In this document: piece by piece, positions 45,163 through 55,291 of the stretch
Layout of the letters: every line of letters starts with the position of its first letter
Numbering within the stretch: the first letter of the stretch is position 1
Assembly (NCBI RefSeq): GCF_003112435.1
Contig: NZ_BDOQ01000013.1
Location: 124,001 to 188,000 of the forward strand
Origin: Novimethylophilus kurashikiensis
GTDB lineage: Bacteria > Pseudomonadota > Gammaproteobacteria > Burkholderiales > Methylophilaceae
Reading direction: 5' to 3'
DNA: 64,000 bases
Position numbers and translations under genes: made by a program
Notes under the pieces: model-generated
Database searches by the model: none
The model's input: the letters and a program-made list of their open reading frames with translations, nothing else
What the model was told of the DNA's origin: nothing

Positions 45163-45657
45163 ATGCCATCGTTTGATATTACGTCCGAAGCCGATATGGT
45201 CGCGCTCAAGAACGCGATCGATGTGGCTGATCGGCAGATCACCAACCGTTACGACTTCAAAGGCACCTCTGCCAAAGTCGAGTTGAACGAGAAGGAGAAG
45301 CTGATCACGCTGTATGGAGATTCCGATTTTCAGCTCGACCAGATCAAAGACATTCTGATGCCCGCCCTGGAGAAGAAAGAGCCGGATAGCAGCAAGCGTC
45401 TGGATCATCAGGACGTGCAGAAGATTTCGGGTAATAAGGTCAAGCAGTTGCTGAAGATTCGCGACGGCATCGACAGCGACCTGGCAAAACGCATTGTGAA
45501 ACTCGTCAAGGATTCCGGCCTCAAAGTGCAGGCCAGCATTCAAGGCGATACGGTGCGGGTAAACGGCGCCAAGCGCGATCTGTTGCAGGATACGATTGCT
45601 TTCGTGAAGAAGTCCGTGACGGACTTCCCGTTGAAATTCGGTAACTTCCGGGATTGA
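45163..45657 (+). CDS. yajQ: YajQ-family nucleotide-binding protein
   Basis: This 164-residue protein of two ferredoxin-like folds matches YajQ ([34 protein letters not shown] at the start, [11 protein letters not shown] at the end). A Xanthomonas homologue binds cyclic di-GMP and controls transcription; other homologues bind nucleotides with unclear roles. AGGAGAAG precedes the chosen ATG, while the frame upstream to 45076 runs through the inverted-repeat leader and is not expected to be translated. Its proximity to the c-di-GMP genes of the ssrA region is suggestive but may be chance. Confidence 0.92.
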   Translation: MPSFDITSEADMVALKNAIDVADRQITNRYDFKGTSAKVELNEKEKLITLYGDSDFQLDQIKDILMPALEKKEPDSSKRLDHQDVQKISGNKVKQLLKIRDGIDSDLAKRIVKLVKDSGLKVQASIQGDTVRVNGAKRDLLQDTIAFVKKSVTDFPLKFGNFRD

Positions 45658-45694
45658 TGAAGGGCCGTTTATACGGCTGAAATATAGGTTTTAT

Positions 45695-47104
45695 ATGGCA
45701 AAAACGCTTTACGACAAACTTTGGGAATCACACGTCGTCCATCAGGAAGCCGACGGCACTGCTCTCATCTACATCGACCGCCATCTAGTGCATGAAGTCA
45801 CCAGCCCACAAGCGTTCGAAGGCCTCAAGCTGGCGGGCCGCAAGCCATGGCGCGTGGGCAGTATCCTGGCAGTGCCCGATCACAACGTCCCGACGACCGA
45901 CCGTAGTTCGGGAGTGAGCGGCATTGCAGACCCGATCTCGCGTCTGCAAGTCGAGACGCTGGACCAGAACTGCACGGATTTCGGCGTGACGGAGTTCAAG
46001 ATGAACGACCAGCGTCAGGGAATCGTGCACGTCATCGGGCCGGAGCAGGGCGCGACCTTGCCTGGCATGACCGTGGTGTGCGGCGATTCGCATACCAGCA
46101 CCCACGGCGCATTCGGTGCTTTGGCCCATGGTATCGGTACTAGCGAAGTTGAGCACGTGCTTGCCACGCAATGCCTGGTTGCCAAGAAGTCCAAGGCCAT
46201 GCAGGTCAAGGTGGAAGGTCAACTGCAAAAGGGCGTGACCGCCAAGGACATCGCGCTGGCCGTCATTGGGAAGATCGGCACGGCCGGCGGGACCGGTTAC
46301 GCCATCGAATTTGCAGGCTCTGCCATTCGTGGGCTTTCAATGGAAGGCCGCATGACGCTGTGCAATATGGCGATCGAAGCCGGTGCACGTGCGGGGATGG
46401 TGGCGGTGGACGACATTACCATCGATTACGTCAAGGGCCGTCCTTTTGCGCCCAAGGCCGAACAGTGGGATGCGGCAGTTGCTTACTGGCGTATGCTGCA
46501 CAGCGATGAAGGTGCGAAATTCGACGCCGTGGTTGAACTCAAGGCTGGGGATATCCAACCTCAAGTCACCTGGGGCACCTCGCCTGAAATGGTGGTCGAA
46601 GTCAGCGGCCGCGTGCCGGATCTGGCTCAAGCCAAGGACGACGTCCAGCGCGGGGATTGGGAGCGCGCCTATGCCTACATGGGTCTCCAGGCCAATATGC
46701 GGATCAGCGAGATCAATATCGATAAGGTCTTCATCGGCTCCTGTACCAATTCACGTATCGAAGACCTGCGCGCTGCGGCAACCGTGGCCAAAGGTCGCAA
46801 GGTGGCCGCCAACGTCAAGCTGGCGCTGGTGGTGCCGGGTTCAGGCCTGGTGAAGGCCCAGGCCGAGCAGGAAGGTCTGGACAAGATTTTCAAAGAGGCC
46901 GGTTTCGAATGGCGCGAACCGGGCTGTTCCATGTGTCTCGCAATGAATGCCGACCGTCTGGAGCCGGGTGAGCGTTGTGCTTCGACCTCCAACCGTAACT
47001 TTGAAGGTCGTCAGGGCCAAGGCGGTCGCACGCATCTGGTAAGCCCGGAAATGGCCGCTGCGGCTGCGATTGCCGGCCACTTCGTCGATGTCAGGAATTT
47101 CTAA
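45695..47104 (+). CDS. leuC: 3-isopropylmalate dehydratase large subunit
   Basis: This 469-residue aconitase-family subunit isomerises isopropylmalate in leucine synthesis and carries a 4Fe-4S cluster. Cluster ligands lie in [12 protein letters not shown] and in GCSMCLAMN; the substrate loop [15 protein letters not shown] is present. Length is standard. It starts the leuC-(entericidin)-leuD-leuB series. LeuD supplies the swivelling small subunit. Confidence 0.96.
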   Translation: MAKTLYDKLWESHVVHQEADGTALIYIDRHLVHEVTSPQAFEGLKLAGRKPWRVGSILAVPDHNVPTTDRSSGVSGIADPISRLQVETLDQNCTDFGVTEFKMNDQRQGIVHVIGPEQGATLPGMTVVCGDSHTSTHGAFGALAHGIGTSEVEHVLATQCLVAKKSKAMQVKVEGQLQKGVTAKDIALAVIGKIGTAGGTGYAIEFAGSAIRGLSMEGRMTLCNMAIEAGARAGMVAVDDITIDYVKGRPFAPKAEQWDAAVAYWRMLHSDEGAKFDAVVELKAGDIQPQVTWGTSPEMVVEVSGRVPDLAQAKDDVQRGDWERAYAYMGLQANMRISEINIDKVFIGSCTNSRIEDLRAAATVAKGRKVAANVKLALVVPGSGLVKAQAEQEGLDKIFKEAGFEWREPGCSMCLAMNADRLEPGERCASTSNRNFEGRQGQGGRTHLVSPEMAAAAAIAGHFVDVRNF

Positions 47105-47123
47105 TTACATTCGGGGAATAATC

Positions 47124-47285
47124 ATGAAAAAAACGGTGACAGTGCTGGTGATGAAGTTCATGGTTCTGGGCGTAATCGGCTCCGCGACCGTGACGCTGAC
47201 CGGCTGTAACACCATGGAAGGCCTGGGCAAGGATATTTCCAAGCTGGGCAACAAGATCGAAAACAAGGCAGAAGAGAAGAAGTAA
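47124..47285 (+). CDS. Entericidin-like small lipoprotein
   Basis: This 53-residue protein has a lipoprotein signal peptide with lipobox LTGC and a mature peptide [26 protein letters not shown], closely following the entericidin A/B pattern (CNTxxGxGxDxxxxGxxIExA). Entericidins are small outer-membrane lipoproteins of E. coli described as an antidote/toxin pair; elsewhere function is uncertain. It is squeezed between leuC (19 bases) and leuD (eight bases), so it is made from the leucine-operon transcript. The start at 47124 is set by the signal peptide. Confidence 0.85.
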   Translation: MKKTVTVLVMKFMVLGVIGSATVTLTGCNTMEGLGKDISKLGNKIENKAEEKK

Positions 47286-47293
47286 CGGACGCA

Positions 47294-47932
47294 ATGGACA
47301 AGTTTACAAAATTGGATGGTCTGGTTGCGCCGTTGGATCGTGCCAACGTCGATACCGATGCCATCATTCCCAAGCAATTCCTCAAGTCGATCAAGCGTAG
47401 CGGCTTCGGGCCGAATGCCTTCGACGAATGGCGTTATCTCAACCACGGCGAGCCGGGCATGGATAACAGCAAGCGTCCGGTGAATCCCGACTTTGTGCTG
47501 AACCAGCCCCGTTATCACGGTGCCAGCGTGTTGCTGACCCGCGAGAATTTCGGCTGCGGTTCGAGCCGCGAGCACGCACCTTGGGCGCTTTTGGACTACG
47601 GCTTCCGCGCCATTATCGCGCCGAGCTTTGCCGATATTTTCTTCAACAACTGCTTCAAGAACGGCATCCTGCCGATCAAACTGGATGCGGCGATTGTCGA
47701 TCAGTTGTTTAACGAAGTGGCAGGGCAGGAAGGCTATAAGCTCACCGTTGATCTGGAAAACCAGGTTGTCGTGACGCCGTCCGGCCAGCGCATCGCTTTC
47801 GAGGTAGACGCGCACCGCAAATATTGTCTGCTGAACGGTTTCGACGACATCGGCCTGACATTGCGTCATGTCGATGCCATTAAGGCGTTCGAAGCTAAGT
47901 ACAAAGTCGCGCAGCCTTGGCTGTTTAACTAA
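47294..47932 (+). CDS. leuD: 3-isopropylmalate dehydratase small subunit
   Basis: This 212-residue swivelling-domain partner of LeuC contains [17 protein letters not shown] at the start and the substrate-recognition loop [15 protein letters not shown]. Length is typical for the proteobacterial LeuD1 type. It is separated from leuC by the entericidin gene and followed by leuB. Confidence 0.95.
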   Translation: MDKFTKLDGLVAPLDRANVDTDAIIPKQFLKSIKRSGFGPNAFDEWRYLNHGEPGMDNSKRPVNPDFVLNQPRYHGASVLLTRENFGCGSSREHAPWALLDYGFRAIIAPSFADIFFNNCFKNGILPIKLDAAIVDQLFNEVAGQEGYKLTVDLENQVVVTPSGQRIAFEVDAHRKYCLLNGFDDIGLTLRHVDAIKAFEAKYKVAQPWLFN

Positions 47933-47952
47933 CTGAAATCTGAAAGAGCTCC

Positions 47953-49008
47953 ATGAAAATCGCAGTATTGCCGGGTGACGGCATCGGTCCGGAAATCGTT
48001 GCGCAGGCTGTCAAGGTCCTGAAAGCGCTCAACATCGGTCTGGAAATGGAAGAGGCCCCCATCGGCGGCGCGGGCTACGAGGCTGCAGGTGATCCGCTGC
48101 CGGAAGCGACGCTGAAGCTGGCCAAGGAAGCCGATGCAGTGCTGCTCGGCGCCGTAGGCGACTGGAAGTACGATACGCTGCCGCGCGACAAACGTCCCGA
48201 GCGTGGCCTGCTGCGTATCCGCAAGGAGCTCAGCCTGTTTGCCAACCTGCGTCCGGCACTGCTGTATCCGGAACTTGCATCCGCTTCCACGTTGAAGCCG
48301 GAAGTGGTTTCCGGTCTGGATATCATGATCGTGCGCGAACTCACCGGCGATATTTATTTCGGCCAGCCGCGCGGTATTTCGACTTTGGAAAACGGCGAAC
48401 GCGAAGGCATCAACACCATGCGCTATAACGAATCCGAGATCAAGCGCATCGGTCGCGTCGCGTTCGAAATCGCCATGAAGCGCAACAAGAAGGTGTGTTC
48501 CGTGGACAAGGCCAACGTACTGGAAACCACCGAGTTGTGGCGCCAGGTCATGATCGAGCTGTCCAAGGAGTATCCGGAAGTCGAGCTCTCCCACATGTAC
48601 GTCGACAATGCCGCGATGCAATTGGTGCGTGCCCCCAAGCAGTTCGACGTGATGGTGACCGGCAATATCTTCGGCGACATCCTGTCGGACGAAGCTTCCA
48701 TGCTGACCGGTTCCATCGGTATGCTGCCGTCCGCTTCACTGGATGCGAACAACAAGGGCATGTACGAACCCAGCCACGGTTCTGCACCCGATATCGCCGG
48801 CAAGGACGTAGCCAATCCGTTGGCAACGATTCTTTCTGCCGCAATGATGTTGCGCTATACCTTCAACGACGAGGCGAATGCGACGCGTATCGAAGACGCA
48901 GTCAAGAAGGCCCTGGCGCAAGGTTATCGCACTGCGGATATCTACACGGATGGATGCAATAAGGTCGGTTGTAATGCGATGGGCGATGCCGTCGTGGCGG
49001 CGTTGTAA
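47953..49008 (+). CDS. leuB: 3-isopropylmalate dehydrogenase
   Basis: This 351-residue enzyme oxidises and decarboxylates 3-isopropylmalate using NAD+. It starts with [12 protein letters not shown] and has the substrate-binding [10 protein letters not shown] and the metal/NAD segment [22 protein letters not shown]. It ends the leucine genes; asd follows after an 87-base structured gap. Confidence 0.95.
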   Translation: MKIAVLPGDGIGPEIVAQAVKVLKALNIGLEMEEAPIGGAGYEAAGDPLPEATLKLAKEADAVLLGAVGDWKYDTLPRDKRPERGLLRIRKELSLFANLRPALLYPELASASTLKPEVVSGLDIMIVRELTGDIYFGQPRGISTLENGEREGINTMRYNESEIKRIGRVAFEIAMKRNKKVCSVDKANVLETTELWRQVMIELSKEYPEVELSHMYVDNAAMQLVRAPKQFDVMVTGNIFGDILSDEASMLTGSIGMLPSASLDANNKGMYEPSHGSAPDIAGKDVANPLATILSAAMMLRYTFNDEANATRIEDAVKKALAQGYRTADIYTDGCNKVGCNAMGDAVVAAL

Positions 49009-49031
49009 TAAAACAGCCGAGAGGCAACATG

Positions 49032-49090
49032 GTTGAGAGCAATAGGCTCTTGATCTCGGGACATTGCTCTCGACTCTCTACTTTAGAGGT
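49032..49090 (+). promoter_or_regulatory. Structured leader of asd with competing hairpins
   Basis: A 12-pair stem joins 49032-49043 (GTTGAGAGCAAT) and 49063-49074 (ATTGCTCTCGAC, one G-T pair). The left arm (AGAGC) can instead pair with GCTCT at 49046-49050. Just downstream, CTCT (about 49075-49078) can pair with the AGAG of the Shine-Dalgarno region. The alternatives resemble a translational attenuator; no known riboswitch class is recognised. Confidence 0.45.
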
Positions 49091-49095
49091 TTCAA

Positions 49096-50208
49096 ATGAT
49101 GCGAGTTGGTTTTACCGGTTGGCGTGGCATGGTGGGCTCTGTGTTGATGCAGCGCATGCGCGAGGAGCGCGATTTCGATCACATCGAGCCGGTGTTCTTC
49201 ACTACTTCCCAACCAGGTGGCAAGGGGCCGGACGTCGGTCGTGAAGTTCCTCCGCTCAAGGACGCCCGTGAGCTAGCTGAACTCAAGGCTATGGATGTCA
49301 TCGTGTCCTGCCAGGGCGGCGACTACACCACCGAAATCTTCCCCAAGCTGCGTGCCGAAGGTTGGGCCGGTCATTGGATCGATGCCGCTTCCACGCTGCG
49401 CATGGAAAAAGATGCTGTCATTATTCTCGACCCGGTCAACCGCAACGTGATCGATCAAGCGCTGGACGCTGGCGGCAAGAACTGGATCGGCGGCAATTGC
49501 ACGGTTTCTCTCATGCTGATGGCGCTGGGTGGGTTGTTCCGCGAGAACCTGGTGGATTGGGCGACCTCGATGACTTACCAGGCCGCTTCAGGTGCTGGCG
49601 CACAGAATATGCGCGAGCTGTTGAAACAGATGGGCGAAGTCCACCGCGTGGCAAGTGATCTACTGGCGGATCCGGCTTCGGCGATCCTTGATATTGACCG
49701 CGAAGTGGCCGGTACGCTACGGGACGAAAAGCTTCCTACGGCGCACTTTGGCGTGCCGCTTGCAGGTTCGCTTATTCCTTGGATCGACAAGGACCTAGGT
49801 AATGGCCAAAGCAAGGAAGAATGGAAGGGCGCTGCCGAAACTAACAAGATTCTCGGTCGCGAAGCCAGTCCAACCCCGATCGACGGCCTTTGCGTGCGCA
49901 TCGGTGCCATGCGCTGCCACAGCCAGGCATTGACCCTCAAGCTCAACAAGGATGTGCCGTTGGATGAGATCAACAGCATCATCGCTTCTGCCAATGGCTG
50001 GGTGAAAGTGGTGCCCAACGAGCGCGAAGCGAGCATGACGCAATTGACGCCTGCTGCGGTGACCGGAACATTAAGCGTACCGGTTGGCCGCTTGCGTAAA
50101 ATGAGCATGGGACCTGAATACCTGTCGGCGTTTACGGTTGGTGACCAATTGCTTTGGGGCGCTGCCGAGCCGCTTCGCCGTATGTTGCGGATATTGGTCG
50201 AGCGCTAA
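49096..50208 (+). CDS. asd: Aspartate-semialdehyde dehydrogenase
   Basis: This 370-residue enzyme reduces aspartyl phosphate to the semialdehyde on the way to lysine, diaminopimelate, methionine and threonine. The NADP site is [17 protein letters not shown], the catalytic cysteine lies in [10 protein letters not shown], and the substrate-binding histidine region is [11 protein letters not shown]. It is the Gram-negative type with the characteristic length. Start could be the first or second ATG (49096 or 49099). AGAGG stands just upstream within the structured leader. Confidence 0.95.
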   Translation: MMRVGFTGWRGMVGSVLMQRMREERDFDHIEPVFFTTSQPGGKGPDVGREVPPLKDARELAELKAMDVIVSCQGGDYTTEIFPKLRAEGWAGHWIDAASTLRMEKDAVIILDPVNRNVIDQALDAGGKNWIGGNCTVSLMLMALGGLFRENLVDWATSMTYQAASGAGAQNMRELLKQMGEVHRVASDLLADPASAILDIDREVAGTLRDEKLPTAHFGVPLAGSLIPWIDKDLGNGQSKEEWKGAAETNKILGREASPTPIDGLCVRIGAMRCHSQALTLKLNKDVPLDEINSIIASANGWVKVVPNEREASMTQLTPAAVTGTLSVPVGRLRKMSMGPEYLSAFTVGDQLLWGAAEPLRRMLRILVER

Positions 50209-50296
50209 ACGTATAAGGTTCGCGAGGCATTGCTCCTGAGAATACACATAAAAACAGGGGACAAGATGCATTTAAATCATGTATCAGGGGGCAAAA

Positions 50297-51301
50297 TTGA
50301 ACAATTTCATTGGTAAACGCTTTTTTCCAGCTGTGATGCTGGCATTGGCATCTTTGGGTGCGGAAGCAGCCGGGCTAGGTCGATTGTCGGTCACTTCTGG
50401 CTTGGGCGAACCTTTGAGCGCTGACATCGAAGTGTTCGGTGACCCCAATGAACTCAATTCCTTGAGTGCGCGCTTGGCTTCACCTGAGGATTACGCAGCC
50501 ATGGGTCTCGAACGCCCTGTTGTGCTCGACGCAGTGCGGATCGGGGTGGATAAGCGACCGGATGGTTCCGTGGTGCTCCACCTTAATTCCATCCGTCCAG
50601 TCGAAGATCCATTCATGGAGTTGGTGGTACAAGTCGAGTGGCAGAACGGCAAGCTCTCCCGCGAATACAACGCCTTGCTCGATCCCCCTGGATTCGGCGA
50701 ACGAACGAATGTCGCTAAAGCATTGCCTGTCGTACCCGATAACAAACCGGGTAGTGCTGCGACACCAAAAGCTGCGGTGAATAAGGTAACAACACCTGCA
50801 GCTAGTGCTGCTCAAGATTCCGTGACAACGAATGATTCCGCTGTATCGCCGCAAACATACTTGACCAAGCGGGGGGATACACTCAGGCAGATCGCGGTAA
50901 AGCTGAAACTCGAAGATGCCAGCGTTGAGCAAATGATCGTGGGGTTGTATCGGGAAAATACTGGTGCCTTCGTCAAGGGAAACTTGAATCGACTCAAAGT
51001 GGGTCAAACATTGACGGTTCCTAATGCTGAAACGTTAGAAGGTATCAGCCAGGAGGACGCGGTAAAAGAGATCAAACTGCAAACCGCCAACTGGAGCGCT
51101 TATCGCGCGAGACTGTCGAGTATGGCTGCTCGCTCGACTGAACGCAGAAACCCGGTGACAAATACTGCAAAAACGAAAGCGACTGCCGAAGATGCTCAGA
51201 AACAAGAGGGGCAGTCACGTTATGTGCTGAAGGTGTCGCCGGGAGATGTCGAGTATTCCCTGGGGTCGAAAAATAGCAAAAACAACACCCAAAAAAATTG
51301 A
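50297..51301 (+). CDS. Short FimV-like LysM protein lacking membrane and C-terminal domains
   Basis: This 334-residue protein has a signal peptide ending GAEA, a FimV N-terminal domain (AGLGRLSVTSGLGEPLSADIEVF and LLDPPGF) and a LysM-type segment (YLTKRGDTLRQIAVKLKLEDAS), then a short tail rich in Lys, Thr and Asn. It lacks the transmembrane helix, acidic region and C-terminal TPR-like domain of full FimV. The TTG at 50297 lies six bases after AGGGGG and gives a clean signal peptide; an ATG at 50279 has no ribosome-binding site. It is a diverged tandem paralogue of the fimV gene that follows. Confidence 0.8.
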   Translation: MNNFIGKRFFPAVMLALASLGAEAAGLGRLSVTSGLGEPLSADIEVFGDPNELNSLSARLASPEDYAAMGLERPVVLDAVRIGVDKRPDGSVVLHLNSIRPVEDPFMELVVQVEWQNGKLSREYNALLDPPGFGERTNVAKALPVVPDNKPGSAATPKAAVNKVTTPAASAAQDSVTTNDSAVSPQTYLTKRGDTLRQIAVKLKLEDASVEQMIVGLYRENTGAFVKGNLNRLKVGQTLTVPNAETLEGISQEDAVKEIKLQTANWSAYRARLSSMAARSTERRNPVTNTAKTKATAEDAQKQEGQSRYVLKVSPGDVEYSLGSKNSKNNTQKN

Positions 51302-51431
51302 AGTCGTTCACGGAATAAACTGTCGTATTTCTACGCAGCTTAGGCTGAAAATGTAAAGTGCAATCTGAGCTTGCAACTCTAACTATTTGATGTTAGCTTA
51401 TTTGTGCTAATAGCTACAAAAGGGTGGGATA

Positions 51432-54400
51432 GTGCATAACGCCAAAATAAAACTGATTTCGCTAGCCGTTTGGCTCTCGTTGTCGCCTCTGGCGTCTGAG
51501 GCAGCCGGATTAGGCAAGTTGACAGTGATATCGGCGCTTGGGGAGCCTCTCAATGCAGAGGTCGAGCTGCTATCTACGACGAAGGAAGAGTTAGACGATC
51601 TAAACGCTCAGATTGCGCCTAGCGACGTGTTCGCGGAACAAGGTCTTGAGCGCGCTTCTATTCTTTCAGCTGTGCGTGTTGAAATCGGCAAGCGCCCGGA
51701 TGGCAAGCCTGTGTTGCGGTTGACGTCAACACAACCCATTAACGACCCTTTCCTCGATATGCTGCTGCAGGTCGAATGGCCGTCCGGACGACTGCTGCGC
51801 GAATATACTGCATTGCTGGATCCCCCGGGATTCAGCAGCAACAAGAGCGCCAACAATCCATCGCAACCGGCAACACTTCCCGGCACAAGCGCTAAGCCAG
51901 TTCAGCAGGAAGTTTCCGCTGCAGATAAGGGCAAGGGTAAGACAGTTACGGCTAGCGCCGACAATGGCGCATCCAGTTCCGATCATGTCGTTCGTAAGGG
52001 CGATACCCTTCATGCGATCGCCAACCAGTCTCAGGTTGATGGCGTTAGCCTTGAACAAATGCTGGTTGGCATTTATCGCGCCAACCAGAATGCCTTCGCA
52101 GGTAACATGAACCGACTCAAAGTCGGCCAGATTCTTCGAATTCCAGAACAGTCAGAGCTGCAGTCAGTTTCCAAGGCTGAAGCCGCCAAGGAAATCCGTG
52201 TCCAAACCGCAAACTGGAATGCGTACCGCTCCAAGCTTGCGGGAATGGCGCAAACCTCTGCCCCTGCGCAAGAAGAGTCATCCCAATCTGCCAGCGGCAA
52301 AATCAGTGCGCCTGCTGAAGATAAATCGACTAAGCCCGCACCTGGTCCCCATGATGTCGTCAAGCTTTCCAAGAGTGAGGCTGCCTCGACGGCTAAAGCA
52401 GATGCCGATGCCGCAAAACGTCTGACGGCATTGCAAGAAGACGCCATCGCGAGAGAAAACGCGCTCAAGGAAGCCAATAGTCGTGTCGCAGCGCTGGAGA
52501 AACAGCTGCAGGACATGCAGAAGCTGCTCGAGATCAAGAATCAGGCATTGGCTGAAGCGCAGAAGGGCGCCAAGGCTACGCCTGAGCCGACTCCGCCAGC
52601 GCCACCGCAGGCACAACCAGCGCCTGCTCCGACCCCGGTTGCTGAGGCACCAAAGACACCTGAAGCTGCGACACCAGGAGCGCCGAAACCTGAGGCTGCG
52701 CCGGCACCCAAGCCCAAGAAAATCGTACGTCCAGCCCCACCGCCGTTACCAGAGCCGAGCCTCGTCGACACGATGCTTGATAACCCGTTGTTCCTGGCAG
52801 CAGGCGGCGGTGGGTTGATTGCACTGCTGGGTGGTGCATGGGTGTTCATGCGCAACAAGCGTAAAAAAGGATTGGATAGCTTTGAGCAGGGAATCCTGAC
52901 CACGGGCGGTTTGAAGCCTGATACCGTGTTTGGTAATACTGTAGGTGGTACGGTCGACACTGGTACTACGTCATTCCTCACCGATTTCGGTCAAGGTGCG
53001 AATGCCGGCATGATCGATACCAACGATGTCGACCCAATCGCCGAAGCAGAGGTTTACATGGCCTATGGCCGGGACGCCCAGGCCGAGGAAATCCTCAAGG
53101 ATGCCATTTCCAAGGATTCCAAGCGCTACGAACTGCATGTGAAGTTGCTTGAGATTTTTGCGCAGCGTAAGGATGTCGGCGCGTTCGAAACCTTGGCGGG
53201 CGAGCTTTATGCTGCCGTTGGAGCAGCGGACCCATTGTGGGCCAAGGCTGCTGAAATGGGGCGCGAACTCGATCCGAGCAATCCTCTCTATGGCTCAAGC
53301 AATGCGCCAGAAGCCAGCATTGCAGCAGCGGCTCAAGAGCCGGTTGATTTCGAAGCAACCATGATCCAGCAAGCGCCTGTAGCTCAGCCTGAAGAGGTTG
53401 AGTTCGCTGCGCCCAAAGAACCGCCTACGCTCGACTTTTCACTGGATGCGCCCGCTGCTGAAGCCGCGCCAGCACCTCAGGCTGAAAGCAACTCGCTCGA
53501 CTTCGATCTTGGTGGCTTGGACTTGCCCGAAGAGTCTGCACCTGTGGCGACCGCTGCTACTGCTCCAGAGGAGTCGCTCCCCGATCTGGATGCATCGTTA
53601 GCGGCATTCGGCGCAAGCGCGGCGGAGGCAGAAAATATTTCAGCACCTGAGCCAGCAGTAGAAGCTCAATCTTCCGGCCTCGATTTCGAATTCGATTTGC
53701 CTGAGCCGGTGGCTGATACGACAGCGCAGCTCGATATGTCTGACCTTGAGTCTGACAAGAGTGCAACTGCTGACGTTGATTCAACAGCCTCGATTCCTGA
53801 TTTGGAAATGCCGGAGTTGGAGATGCCAGCATTGGAGTCTTCGACTCCAGACACTGCAGCCTCTGCTAAGCCGGAGCCAGTGAGCGAATTGTCGCTGCCC
53901 GAGTTTGAACTGCCTGCGATGGATGGCCAACCTGATCTGGGAGCACCATCGGCTTCCGTGATGGAAGAAGCGACTGTTGCCGATCTCGATCTGACTGCTC
54001 TGGATTCACTGGAAGCTGCACCAGTTGCAACGCCTGTTGCCGATACGCCCACATTCGAATTCCCGACGGAGCCCGAGGCTGGCGTAGAAGAGGTGACATT
54101 GGCGCAGCCAGAAACTGATGCTGCTCCCGAGGTGGTTGCGGATTCTTCGGCATTCGATCTCGATTTGAGCGGATTCGATTTGCCGCAATCCAGCGAGGTC
54201 GAGGAAATTCAGGTGGAATCGCCCAAGCCTGCCGCTGGCGAGGAAGGCAACGGTTTGGACTTTAATTTCGATATCGACCTAGGTGATCTCGATACACCAG
54301 ATCCGGCTTCGGCACCAGCCAGTAATGCAACTGAAATGCCTGATCTCGATTTGGCCGGGATTAGCCTGGATGTTGCGGATGATGCTCCTGCCGCCGTCAG

Positions 54401-54581
54401 TGATAGCGCCAATGTTCCCACTGCGGAGTCACCGGATGTCGATACCAAGCTTGACCTTGTCACGGCTTACATCGATATGGGAGACAATGAAGGCGCTCGC
54501 GAGTTGCTTGAGGAGGTCCTGAAAGAGGGCGGCCCGGGCCAGCGTGAACGTGCCCAAAAGCTTATTGCCAGCCTCGGTTGA
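51432..54581 (+). CDS. fimV: FimV/HubP-family polar organiser protein
   Basis: This 1049-residue protein starts at GTG behind AGGGTGGGAT. It has a signal peptide, the FimV N-terminal domain (AAGLGKLTVISALGEPLNAEVEL), a LysM peptidoglycan-binding segment (about 185-240), and a coiled coil followed by a Pro/Ala-rich linker (about 315-440). One membrane helix (about 453-475) follows, then a long acidic repeat region and a C-terminal TPR-like domain (DLVTAYIDMGDNEGARELL). FimV/HubP proteins mark the cell pole, scaffold type IV pilus or flagellar systems and, in Pseudomonas, act through cAMP. All family modules are present. A strong terminator ends the gene. Confidence 0.93.
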   Translation: MHNAKIKLISLAVWLSLSPLASEAAGLGKLTVISALGEPLNAEVELLSTTKEELDDLNAQIAPSDVFAEQGLERASILSAVRVEIGKRPDGKPVLRLTSTQPINDPFLDMLLQVEWPSGRLLREYTALLDPPGFSSNKSANNPSQPATLPGTSAKPVQQEVSAADKGKGKTVTASADNGASSSDHVVRKGDTLHAIANQSQVDGVSLEQMLVGIYRANQNAFAGNMNRLKVGQILRIPEQSELQSVSKAEAAKEIRVQTANWNAYRSKLAGMAQTSAPAQEESSQSASGKISAPAEDKSTKPAPGPHDVVKLSKSEAASTAKADADAAKRLTALQEDAIARENALKEANSRVAALEKQLQDMQKLLEIKNQALAEAQKGAKATPEPTPPAPPQAQPAPAPTPVAEAPKTPEAATPGAPKPEAAPAPKPKKIVRPAPPPLPEPSLVDTMLDNPLFLAAGGGGLIALLGGAWVFMRNKRKKGLDSFEQGILTTGGLKPDTVFGNTVGGTVDTGTTSFLTDFGQGANAGMIDTNDVDPIAEAEVYMAYGRDAQAEEILKDAISKDSKRYELHVKLLEIFAQRKDVGAFETLAGELYAAVGAADPLWAKAAEMGRELDPSNPLYGSSNAPEASIAAAAQEPVDFEATMIQQAPVAQPEEVEFAAPKEPPTLDFSLDAPAAEAAPAPQAESNSLDFDLGGLDLPEESAPVATAATAPEESLPDLDASLAAFGASAAEAENISAPEPAVEAQSSGLDFEFDLPEPVADTTAQLDMSDLESDKSATADVDSTASIPDLEMPELEMPALESSTPDTAASAKPEPVSELSLPEFELPAMDGQPDLGAPSASVMEEATVADLDLTALDSLEAAPVATPVADTPTFEFPTEPEAGVEEVTLAQPETDAAPEVVADSSAFDLDLSGFDLPQSSEVEEIQVESPKPAAGEEGNGLDFNFDIDLGDLDTPDPASAPASNATEMPDLDLAGISLDVADDAPAAVSDSANVPTAESPDVDTKLDLVTAYIDMGDNEGARELLEEVLKEGGPGQRERAQKLIASLG

Positions 54582-54603
54582 CCACTAGAACCACTCACAC
54601 AAG

Positions 54604-54628
54604 GGCCGGGACTGTCCCGGCCTTTTTT
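54604..54628 (+). terminator. Rho-independent terminator of fimV
   Basis: GGCCGGGA (54604-54611), a three-base loop and TCCCGGCC (54615-54622) are followed by six T. Confidence 0.9.
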
Positions 54629-54661
54629 ATTTGGGGTCGATGATAGCGTCCTTAAATCGTC

Positions 54662-55291
54662 ATGCATCCATTCGTCAGAATCCTTAGTTTGATCGTGTTT
54701 GCTGCAAGTTTGCATTGGATGTCGTGGCGACTATTACTCGTCGTCGGGGCGGTGATGACGGTGGCAGCATTTTATAGCGGGACAAGTCATTTCATTCGGC
54801 TGTTAAGGCGAGCACGATGGTTACTACTATCGATGTTAGTGATCTACGCTTATGCCACACCGGGAGAGTATGTTGGAGCGTTGCCGGAGTGGTTTGCACC
54901 AACCTATGAAGGATTGCGCGAAGGATGTGCGCAGATGCTGCGGCTCATACTGATGCTTGGGGCTCTCTCTCTTCTTCTGGCAACGACGGATCGATCCCGA
55001 TTAATGTCAGGGCTGTACTGGTTGTTGCAGCCATTGCGGCTATTCAACATCGAGCCTTCTCGTTTTGCCGCAAGGCTGTGGCTGACGCTGCATTATGTGG
55101 AAACGATGCCGAAAGGTGTCTTTCATTTGTTAAGGCAGCAGGGCTGGCGGCTTGAATCGGTCCTGCGTTATGAGGCGGAGGCGCCGGAAACAGTGATGCT
55201 CAGTTTTCCAGTGATGCGTAGTTTCGATTGGGTCTGCATCGCAGGTTTGATCCCGTTTATGGTCGCGCTGGCTGCCGGTTGGGTACGATGA
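54662..55291 (+). CDS. CbiQ-like (ECF transporter T-component) membrane protein
   Basis: This 209-residue protein has four to five membrane helices and resembles energy-coupling-factor transmembrane components (CbiQ), with ATTDRSRLMSGLYWLLQPLRLF and the FAARLWLTLHYVETMPK segment in the coupling-helix region. No ECF ATPase or substrate-binding subunit is nearby, so it may work with distant partners or have another role. Such a gene is often found beside truA in Betaproteobacteria. Its stop overlaps the truA ATG by four bases. Confidence 0.7.
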   Translation: MHPFVRILSLIVFAASLHWMSWRLLLVVGAVMTVAAFYSGTSHFIRLLRRARWLLLSMLVIYAYATPGEYVGALPEWFAPTYEGLREGCAQMLRLILMLGALSLLLATTDRSRLMSGLYWLLQPLRLFNIEPSRFAARLWLTLHYVETMPKGVFHLLRQQGWRLESVLRYEAEAPETVMLSFPVMRSFDWVCIAGLIPFMVALAAGWVR

